Source: Ruminococcus flavefaciens (GTDB lineage: Bacteria; Bacillota; Clostridia; Oscillospirales; Ruminococcaceae). From it: a stretch of DNA of 64,000 nucleotides. Positions 58,511 to 64,000 of the stretch are shown in pieces. Position 1 is the stretch's first letter, and each line of letters starts with the position of its first letter. The translations under genes were made by a program, and so were the position numbers. The notes under the pieces are model-generated. The model did not search any database, was not told the origin of the DNA, and saw only the letters and a list, made by a program, of their open reading frames with translations. The stretch is taken from contig CACYSQ010000006.1 in NCBI GenBank assembly GCA_902777125.1, forward strand, positions 142,129-206,128, read 5' to 3'.

Positions 58511-58942
58511 TCAGCTTTCTGGATGTTCTCCGCCACCTTGCCATTCGCCAGTAGTAAGCCATATTTCGTAATAGAATAACCATTCAATTGCCCAAGGAAT
58601 AACTGTATTACTTAGTAACATACTATTTGTGAATTCCTTGTATCGAAATAAGCAAATCTCTACTTTCTTTTTTGCGACATCCACACCATAATTATGCGGG
58701 AAGTTTGGATCATCCAGCTTTTTCAACGCATCTCCAAGTATATATATTCGTGGAAGGCTATTGATTGAATACTGTAATTCAATATTATACTTCCTCGATA
58801 AATGTGTAGGTTGAACCTGAGATTTCCATATCAATTTGTTATTAATTATTTTACACTTGCTATTTGCAAATGTTTGACACAGAGCTGCTTTCTGTTGTGC
58901 TAAAGACAGCCGTTTGGCTTTAAAAAAGCTCTTATATACCAA
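58511..58942 (-). CDS. cap2: CBASS E2-like protein (type II-short)
   Basis: 143 aa, TTG start at 58942 with AAAGGGG ~10 nt upstream, overlapping the CD-NTase gene by 11 bp. The C-terminal half (YGVDVAKKKVEICLFRYKEF, then VIPWAIEWLFYYEIWLTTGEW and GGGEHP) matches the bacterial E2 proteins of type II-short CBASS, with C97 the likely catalytic cysteine. Known members form a thioester with and conjugate the C-terminus of the CD-NTase to prime it. No E1-like or JAB partner is encoded, as expected for the short type. Family assignment rests on these motifs and on context. Confidence 0.82.
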   Translation of the reverse strand: MVYKSFFKAKRLSLAQQKAALCQTFANSKCKIINNKLIWKSQVQPTHLSRKYNIELQYSINSLPRIYILGDALKKLDDPNFPHNYGVDVAKKKVEICLFRYKEFTNSMLLSNTVIPWAIEWLFYYEIWLTTGEWQGGGEHPES

Positions 58943-60077
58943 AGAAAGTATGCCCCTTTACCTTAAGTAATGAAGATGCAGCGGTAGTGTTAACAAGCCC
59001 GTTTTTACCTCCGTCAACATAAAGTCTGTTATTTTCGCGAGCTGTTCGCATTTCTTCTCCGTATTTATTCAGCGCTCTGTTTATCGGCTTTTCTCCCAAA
59101 CACTGTTTGAGAGCCTCTCCTATTTCGTCAATGCCAGAAAGTTTAAGAGGAGACTCGAGAATATCCTTCTTTACGGTAGTCAGCCAGCGGAAGAAATTAT
59201 CTGCCTTTTGAGGTTTTTCGTTCCATTTATCTGCAAAATTTTCTTCCTGCATTACAGGATTCGATATTTTGTATTCTCCGTTATTGTATTCAATATGATT
59301 TTGCATATTATCAAGTATTGACATAAGTGCATCATATATATTTGATTCGCCTTTATATGAATAAGCGGCTAAGGTTGTTATTATTATTGATATTGGTGCA
59401 TCATCAGAATTGCCAAGGAACATGATATCACGATGTCGCTTCAATAACTGTATTGCTTTTTGAAGCGTAGTCCTCCTCTTATATGTCGGCACTTTTTCAA
59501 TTTTTGTTGTACGCTCTGAAAAAACACCGCTTTTGTTAATAGGGTGATCATTTGTCATTCTGTCAACAAACCAATCATGATAAGCTTCTGGATCGCTGTA
59601 TTTATTGATATATTCGCCATTTTCAAGCTTGTGAGTTAACCGAATTGATGTAGAACCAAAAGGTTGAGCTTTTGTATATTGTGGTGAACTTGGCAATATA
59701 TCCATATGAAAGCCGTCATAACTCATTGTCCAGCAGCGTTTTCCCTCTTTTTCAAGTTTCTGTTTATAGATTTCATGCTCCTTTAAGCGATTGCCTACAA
59801 GTCCTTTTAGTGATTTAGGGAGAAGGTTCTGACCGCCTTCTAACAAGCATACCAAATCCATATCATAGTCATCATCCTCGTCAATAGGACGTACAACTGT
59901 TCCCAAATTCATAGAGCCTTGTGGCTTTATGATTACTTTATAATCAATGCCTTCTCCTAACCATTTTCCTACAGCTTCGTAGCTGCTAACAGCCTTATCC
60001 ATCATAGTTGGCGTAATATTAAGCTCATCAGCAATATACTCTAAAATTTTACTTAATTCTTGCTCTTTACATTCCAT
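58932..60077 (-). CDS. CBASS cyclic oligonucleotide synthase (CD-NTase)
   Basis: A cGAS/DncV-like nucleotidyltransferase of 381 aa that makes a cyclic nucleotide alarm signal on phage infection. GS motif at 54-55 (QGSMNLGT), metal-binding D72 and D74 (DYDMDL) and third carboxylate D126 (FHMDIL). The C-terminus ends in GHTFFGI, exposed residues of the sort that E2-like Cap2 proteins conjugate. Start overlaps the stop of the effector gene by 1 bp (TAATG). The clade and nucleotide product cannot be read with certainty. Confidence 0.94.
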   Translation of the reverse strand: MECKEQELSKILEYIADELNITPTMMDKAVSSYEAVGKWLGEGIDYKVIIKPQGSMNLGTVVRPIDEDDDYDMDLVCLLEGGQNLLPKSLKGLVGNRLKEHEIYKQKLEKEGKRCWTMSYDGFHMDILPSSPQYTKAQPFGSTSIRLTHKLENGEYINKYSDPEAYHDWFVDRMTNDHPINKSGVFSERTTKIEKVPTYKRRTTLQKAIQLLKRHRDIMFLGNSDDAPISIIITTLAAYSYKGESNIYDALMSILDNMQNHIEYNNGEYKISNPVMQEENFADKWNEKPQKADNFFRWLTTVKKDILESPLKLSGIDEIGEALKQCLGEKPINRALNKYGEEMRTARENNRLYVDGGKNGLVNTTAASSLLKVKGHTFFGI

Positions 60078-61225
60078 TAGTCCGCACCTCCTATAGTAAG
60101 TGTCTCAGAAAAGCCATTATTATCATCATAAACACGCAGTCGAGGATAGATACCTGGCATATATCTATGACCTATTTCAAATGCAGCTGATACAGGTATT
60201 GCCGGAAATACGGATACTTCAGTAGCACTTTCTGTATTTTTTATTTCATCACAGACAGATTGATATATATGCCAAAAATCAGACAAATCATCGATACTGC
60301 AGATAGCATCAACACCTATTCTTTCAGCATTTATAGTATATATTACATCAGCATCAACTACATCAGTAACTCTTTGGGGATTAATATCCGCAGTTAGTGA
60401 TAAAATAAGTGCGATATTATTACCATCCCTTACGACTCTTTTATTTACGGAAAAAGAATTCGTTTTTTTGGTTTCTATCCATTTCCAAGTATCTGGCACA
60501 CGTTTCTTTTGGTAGATATCAACGTTGGTTTTGTCCATAAACAAATAGCCGAGCTTGATAATCAAAGGAATAGGTGCAAGTGGAAATACCGAAAAGATAG
60601 TGTTAGGATCAGTATTAAGTTCGTTGCCTATTTTACGTTCAAACTCTTTTACTAATTGCTTATCAAGATCAGCCCAGTACTCCGTAGTGTTATAATCAAA
60701 AGATGACTTTATTGACATTGTTATTCCACAAGTTGATGCAGGCCTTTTGTGGGGTAACAATGCTTGCGCAGCTAACTGGTTATCAATGTGAGTTATGCTT
60801 GAATTTTTTATTGGTGAGAAGAACAGTACTCTTTCTGATTTAGGAATGGATATTAAATCGCACATTTCTCGGATGCTATCTTCGTGCTTTTTCTTCATTT
60901 CTAAAAGCAATTCTTCTGGATACTTCTCAACTTGACTGTCAATCAAAGTATGATGTTTTTTACATAGAAGCATCAAGTTCTCAATTTTATCTGACAATTC
61001 ATACGATCTTTCCTTGTCTCCTCGTGGACCATTAGGGCTTGATGCGACAATATGTGCGACATTAGAATTATTCATTTCACTAAGAGTAAGTGTGTCTAGA
61101 AAAATATTTTCGGGGCAACCATCAAATTTGCATATCCCTGCGGATTTGGCGCATAACATGCGTACAGTTAGCTCAGATGGATCTTTACCCCTATTGCTTT
61201 TATTCTTTTTCTGATTTTTCGCCAT
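60077..61225 (-). CDS. cap5: CBASS effector, HNH nuclease with SAVED domain (Cap5)
   Basis: 382 aa. N-terminal HNH endonuclease: C32/C37, NVAHIVASSPNGPRGD with H58, and NLMLLCKKHHTLID with C88, H91, H92. The C-terminal ~215 residues are a SAVED sensor, with two related repeats marked by FPLAPIPLIIKLGYLF and VFPAIPVSAAFEIGHRYMP. SAVED binds the cyclic oligonucleotide, turning on nonspecific DNA cleavage and killing the infected cell. GAAAGGAT lies before the ATG. First of the three coupled CBASS genes. Confidence 0.95.
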   Translation of the reverse strand: MAKNQKKNKSNRGKDPSELTVRMLCAKSAGICKFDGCPENIFLDTLTLSEMNNSNVAHIVASSPNGPRGDKERSYELSDKIENLMLLCKKHHTLIDSQVEKYPEELLLEMKKKHEDSIREMCDLISIPKSERVLFFSPIKNSSITHIDNQLAAQALLPHKRPASTCGITMSIKSSFDYNTTEYWADLDKQLVKEFERKIGNELNTDPNTIFSVFPLAPIPLIIKLGYLFMDKTNVDIYQKKRVPDTWKWIETKKTNSFSVNKRVVRDGNNIALILSLTADINPQRVTDVVDADVIYTINAERIGVDAICSIDDLSDFWHIYQSVCDEIKNTESATEVSVFPAIPVSAAFEIGHRYMPGIYPRLRVYDDNNGFSETLTIGGAD

Positions 61226-61263
61226 TATAAGTATCCTTTCTTCATAATAAATTATAAAATGTA

Positions 61264-61341
61264 CTTGAAAAATCAGAGCAGGCGTGCTATAATGTTATTG
61301 CGATTTATATTATATGGTCACGTCTGCTCAGCATTTTCAAG
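61264..61341. repeat. 23-bp imperfect inverted repeat upstream of cap5
   Basis: 61264-61286 and 61319-61341 are complementary at about 19 of 23 positions around an AT-rich 32-nt loop. Each arm contains a TTGAAA. On the plus strand this gives a promoter (separate entry); on the minus strand it forms a long hairpin in the leader of cap5. It follows the small basic gene. Confidence 0.65.
61265..61293 (+). promoter_or_regulatory. Plus-strand promoter antisense to the small basic gene
   Basis: TTGAAA - 17 bp - TATAAT with the extended -10 TGC. It would make an RNA crossing 61352-61471 in antisense. Confidence 0.55.
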
Positions 61342-61351
61342 TTTCTCCTAT

Positions 61352-61471
61352 TTAGTTAGGAGTTGAACGACGATGACCCTTGACTTTTGTTCCGTCTGCC
61401 TTTTTATAGGGCTTGACTGGAACTATTTTTTTGTCTTGGACACCGCGTGTGCTAGACTTTGTTTTTGCCAT
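61352..61471 (-). CDS. 39-residue basic protein upstream of the CBASS operon
   Basis: ATG at 61471 with GGAGG 7 nt upstream, TAA at 61352-61354. The product begins MAKTKSSTRG and ends in VKPYKKADGTKVKGHRRSTP followed by Asn. It has 10 Lys and several Arg and one His. The ending recalls short basic motifs (V-x-x-Y-x-R/K-x-D-G-T-x-V-x-x-H-x-R) found on mobile elements; that is memory, not a search. It has a consensus promoter and a CIRCE-like operator of its own. Function unknown; RNA or DNA binding is plausible from charge. Confidence 0.72.
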   Translation of the reverse strand: MAKTKSSTRGVQDKKIVPVKPYKKADGTKVKGHRRSTPN

Positions 61472-61493
61472 TTTCACACCTCCTCAGGAATTT

Positions 61494-61520
61494 TTAGCAC
61501 TCTCTGCACTTTAGTGCTAA
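61494..61520 (-). promoter_or_regulatory. CIRCE-like operator in the defence island
   Basis: TTAGCACTA - N9 - GAGTGCTAA on the minus strand: 17 of 18 positions of the CIRCE palindrome with the exact 9-bp spacing. It starts 4 nt after the -10 box, the same geometry as the hrcA promoter at 32896-32955. Confidence 0.85.
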
Positions 61521-61524
61521 TTAT

Positions 61525-61553
61525 ATTATATCACTTCGTAGACAACATGTCAA
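61525..61553 (-). promoter_or_regulatory. Consensus promoter of the small basic gene and CBASS operon
   Basis: TTGACA - 17 bp - TATAAT on the minus strand with no mismatch, overlapped downstream by the CIRCE-like site. Confidence 0.9.
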
Positions 61554-61644
61554 GTGTTTTTATTACGTTTTTTTCACTTTAAAAGCATTTTGCGCTAAGA
61601 TTTTCTTGAAAGTATGAATGTATCAGAGAAATTTAAGAAAAAAC

Positions 61645-61673
61645 TTGACTTTTGCTGATGAATGGTTTATAAT
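61645..61673 (+). promoter_or_regulatory. Promoter of the AAA ATPase gene
   Basis: TTGACT - 17 bp - TATAAT. Transcription would start near 61680, leaving a leader of only ~10 nt before the ATG at 61690. Confidence 0.88.
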
Positions 61674-61689
61674 GTATTTGGTGATTATT

Positions 61690-63054
61690 ATGCTAATAAG
61701 TTTTTCAGTTAATAATTTTCTATCATTTTACGATACTCAAGAATTGAGCATGGAAGCAGGAAAATATAGAAATAATTCTAATCGACTAAAGAAATATGGT
61801 AAGCACAAATTGCTAAAGTTTCTGTCCATTTACGGAGCTAACGCTTCTGGTAAATCGAATTTAGTTACTGCACTTGGTTTTTTTCAGTCTATAGTAGTGG
61901 AATCATTTAGAACAGGGTCTTACCCATTATATTGTAGAGTTAATGAAGAAAACAAAGAAAAGACATCTTTATTTGAAGTCAAACTGCTCTTAGATGGAAA
62001 AATTTTTGTATATGGTTTTAAATCAGTTTTATCCAAAAGCATATTTACAGAAGAATGGCTTTATGAAGAATTACAAAACGGAAGCAGAAGAAGTATATTT
62101 ACAAGAGATATTCAAAACAGCGCATTTTTGCTTGGTGAATATATAACTTCGAGTAAGCACATGGAAAGACTTAAGATTTATGGCGAAGATATTAAATCTG
62201 ACGAAACGGTATTATTCTTAAAATTAATGAACCAAAATAAATCATCCTTGTATGATAAAAGTTCAAAATTAGACGTATTCAAAAGAGTTTTTTCTTGGAT
62301 TAAATATGATCTTGATGTTAATTCACCCGAAAACCCTATTACAAACTATTCTATTTTAAACGATTCGGAAAGTATCGAAGAGATTACAAAAAAACTATCT
62401 GATTTTTCAACTGGTATTGTTAAATTTGAAATTGTTCCTGTAACTGAAGATAAGATTTCTGCAAATATACCTAATGATATGATAAAAGAAATACAGCAAC
62501 GGTTACTTGATCAAAAAAATCAACATCCTGAAATACCTGATACATTTAAACCAGCTGTCTTGATTAGAATGCCTGAAAGACACAATATGTATATAATCGA
62601 ATTAAATAATGAATTGCAATTTGAATTTAAAACAATGAGTTTCAAGCATGAAAATTCAGAAGCTACTTTTGCGCTTTCAGATGAATCAGATGGTACGGTT
62701 CGCTTATTAGATATTATAGAAGTGTTATTAAAAAGTAATGAAAACAGAACATATGTGATAGATGAAATAAATCGTAAATTTCATCCATTACTTACATTGA
62801 AGTTCATTGAAGAATTTTTAATGATGGCCGAAAAAAGAAATGTTCAATTGATTGTTACAACTCACGAATCACAATTAATGGATTTAAAACTTCTCCGACG
62901 TGATGAAATTAGTTTTGTAAATAAGGATAATCAAGGATATTCATCAATTTATTCTTTAGATAGCTATGATGTTAGATTCGATAAAAAAATAGTAACAGAA
63001 TATTTAAAAGGGCACTATAATGCAGTTCCTAATTGGGTGAATAACAAAGAATAA
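61690..63054 (+). CDS. AAA ATPase of the RloA/AbiL type
   Basis: 454 aa from the ATG at 61690; the frame opens at 61618 but that start lies upstream of the promoter. LISFSVNNFLSF at the N-terminus and GANASGKSNLVTAL (Walker A, 49-56) mark an AAA ATPase of the OLD/RloA type; Walker B is YVIDEINRKFHPLLT (D358/E359), and the ending RFDKKIVTEYLKGHYNAVP is typical of RloA/AbiL proteins that act in phage defence. The usual partner rloB is absent: the next gene is convergent. Very AT-rich compared with core genes. Confidence 0.86.
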   Translation: MLISFSVNNFLSFYDTQELSMEAGKYRNNSNRLKKYGKHKLLKFLSIYGANASGKSNLVTALGFFQSIVVESFRTGSYPLYCRVNEENKEKTSLFEVKLLLDGKIFVYGFKSVLSKSIFTEEWLYEELQNGSRRSIFTRDIQNSAFLLGEYITSSKHMERLKIYGEDIKSDETVLFLKLMNQNKSSLYDKSSKLDVFKRVFSWIKYDLDVNSPENPITNYSILNDSESIEEITKKLSDFSTGIVKFEIVPVTEDKISANIPNDMIKEIQQRLLDQKNQHPEIPDTFKPAVLIRMPERHNMYIIELNNELQFEFKTMSFKHENSEATFALSDESDGTVRLLDIIEVLLKSNENRTYVIDEINRKFHPLLTLKFIEEFLMMAEKRNVQLIVTTHESQLMDLKLLRRDEISFVNKDNQGYSSIYSLDSYDVRFDKKIVTEYLKGHYNAVPNWVNNKE

Positions 63055-63060
63055 AATCAA

Positions 63061-63098
63061 AAGCTGTTATACATTTATCTATGCATAACAGCTTTTTT
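63061..63098. terminator. Bidirectional terminator
   Basis: AAGCTGTTAT (63061-63070) pairs exactly with ATAACAGCTT (63085-63094), with A-rich left and T6 right flanks. Confidence 0.88.
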
Positions 63099-63099
63099 G

Positions 63100-64000
63100 T
63101 TAAACTAAATCAAGAAATCCCTTAGTAAATGCATCAGGCAGCAAGAACTGTTTCTCGCCGTCTTTGAAGTGAACTATAACATACTTATTGGACTTATACT
63201 TTTTGACAACAGTACCGACACCGAACATCTTATGTGACACCTTAACTCCGACTTTAACTTTTGAAACATCGAAGGATTCGGCTTCAGGTTTTGCAGGAGC
63301 AGAAGTTTTTTTAGGCTTATTGTCAGGAGTATGTATGCCGTACCGTGCGGTAACAAGTTCCTGTTTGGGAACAGTTGTTGTAACGGCAGCGGCAATAGTG
63401 TCTGCTGGAGACTCATTGCTTTCAGGAGTGTCCATAGTAGCCTGCTGATTATAGAACAGTTTCTCGTATTCCTCTCGGCGGATAACAGTATCCCAGCCAC
63501 CGATCTCGTCACTTTCGTGCTTGTCGATGCCCGTATAAACAAGGCTTGCGTCCTCATAACGCTTGAACTTAAATATAGCGTCATTCATAAGACTTGCATT
63601 GAATACGCCTATGGAGCACAGCAGCTCGAAGTCCTTGACGTCAAGACCTGTGACTTTCTTGAAAAGTCCCGGTTCAAGCTGAGTGATAACATCTTTCAGT
63701 GAACGCTCACGATAGTCGGTGAGATACATGAATACAGGTACACGGGTAGCAAACTTGATGAGCTTCTCCTGTATCTGCTTGCGAAGTGACTTGTATTCCT
63801 TTTCCTCGTCGGTAAGCTCTTTTTGCTCCTTGGGAGTGAGCTTGTCTGCACCTTCCTTTTTAGCTTTCTTGACAGTTTCGGATTTGTTTATGATCGTTTC
63901 GATATCCTGATTAAGACTTCTGAATCCCTCGATACGCATAAGTGCGTCAAGGGCGTCTTTATTATTGATAAGTCTTTGCAGCGTATCATTATCAACATTT
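63100..64000 (-). CDS. C-terminal part of a helicase-like protein
   Basis: The frame is open to the window edge (300 codons visible, no upstream stop). LMRIEGFRSLNQDIETI, FMYLTDYRERSLKDVITQLEPGLFKKVTGL and LMNDAIFKFKRYEDASLVYTG resemble the C-terminal part of large DEAD/DEAH-helicase restriction-like proteins I have seen annotated in clostridia. The last ~50 residues (KVGVKVSHKMFGVGTVVKKY, then KQFLLPDAF) look like a Tudor-type domain as at the end of UvrD/PcrA helicases. The helicase motifs would lie outside the window, so this call is from memory of the C-terminal region. GC looks intermediate. Confidence 0.6.
   Translation of the reverse strand, partial: NVDNDTLQRLINNKDALDALMRIEGFRSLNQDIETIINKSETVKKAKKEGADKLTPKEQKELTDEEKEYKSLRKQIQEKLIKFATRVPVFMYLTDYRERSLKDVITQLEPGLFKKVTGLDVKDFELLCSIGVFNASLMNDAIFKFKRYEDASLVYTGIDKHESDEIGGWDTVIRREEYEKLFYNQQATMDTPESNESPADTIAAAVTTTVPKQELVTARYGIHTPDNKPKKTSAPAKPEAESFDVSKVKVGVKVSHKMFGVGTVVKKYKSNKYVIVHFKDGEKQFLLPDAFTKGFLDLV

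Noticed and set aside
61373-61582. 69-codon hydrophobic plus-strand ORF opposite the small basic gene (type I toxin idea)
   Set aside because: Lys-rich codons on the minus strand automatically give Phe-rich codons on the plus strand; its ribosome-binding site is poorly spaced and it crosses the CIRCE-like site and promoter.

Overview
The window looks like a Firmicutes chromosome from the Oscillospiraceae, most like a cellulolytic or hemicellulolytic Ruminococcus. Three things point there: a secreted GH30-type glycosidase with a C-terminal dockerin (50.5-53.1 kb), the clostridial spore protease gpr beside rpsT, and the scr-dnaX-ybaB-recR and hrcA-grpE-dnaK-dnaJ gene orders. Core genes look GC-rich; the right end (58.5-63.1 kb) is visibly AT-rich. 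Many promoters are near-perfect sigma-A boxes with exactly 17 bp between hexamers. This genus call is an inference from gene content; no database was searched.

Layout. 0-8 kb (minus): carB, a tandem array of terminator-like repeats, recR, ybaB, dnaX, a TPR membrane protein and the SRP RNA with its own consensus promoter. 8.5-11 kb (plus): an FHA protein, a PP2C phosphatase and a small membrane protein. 11.3-13.7 kb (minus): secD-secF. 13.9-21.1 kb (minus): the F1Fo ATP synthase operon, in which the delta and alpha subunits are fused into one 673-residue ORF and a flavin-binding pyridoxamine-oxidase-like gene sits between gamma and beta. 21.2-29.3 kb (minus): a surface-polysaccharide operon with a complete GDP-D-rhamnose route (manC, gmd, rmd), two GT4 glycosyltransferases and a priming sugar transferase. 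29.6-32.6 kb: an SleB-like wall hydrolase and glyQS.

33-38.3 kb (plus): the CIRCE-controlled heat-shock operon with a 54-codon membrane-protein gene between dnaK and dnaJ. 38.6-44.2 kb: a small helical protein, a duplicated 3' fragment of recR, a two-gene operon behind a structured leader RNA, mscL, a repeat-rich zinc-ribbon protein and a VanY-type carboxypeptidase. 44.4-50.3 kb (plus): an activase and a 2-hydroxyacyl-CoA dehydratase-like protein, phosphatidylserine decarboxylase and a DUF805 protein. 50.5-58.2 kb: the dockerin glycosidase, gpr, rpsT, two zinc-ribbon membrane proteins (one with eight 20-residue threonine repeats) and a second lipoprotein behind the same type of leader RNA. 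A tRNA-Thr(CGU) at 58.37 kb marks the start of an AT-rich defence island: a type II-short CBASS operon (E2-like protein, CD-NTase, HNH-SAVED effector), a 39-codon basic-protein gene behind a CIRCE-like operator, an RloA-like AAA ATPase and the end of a helicase gene that runs out of the window.

The most unusual items are: (1) two copies (39.4 and 57.2 kb) of an apparently undescribed leader RNA with compensating base changes, conserved internal-loop and apical-loop sequences, and mutually exclusive terminator and antiterminator hairpins, each just upstream of envelope-protein genes; (2) a CIRCE-like operator placed exactly as at hrcA but upstream of a defence operon; (3) the AtpH-AtpA fusion; (4) an E. 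coli-like slippery heptamer in dnaX with an immediate -1 frame stop; (5) several families of small palindromic repeats, one of which seems to have altered the C-terminus of the activase gene.
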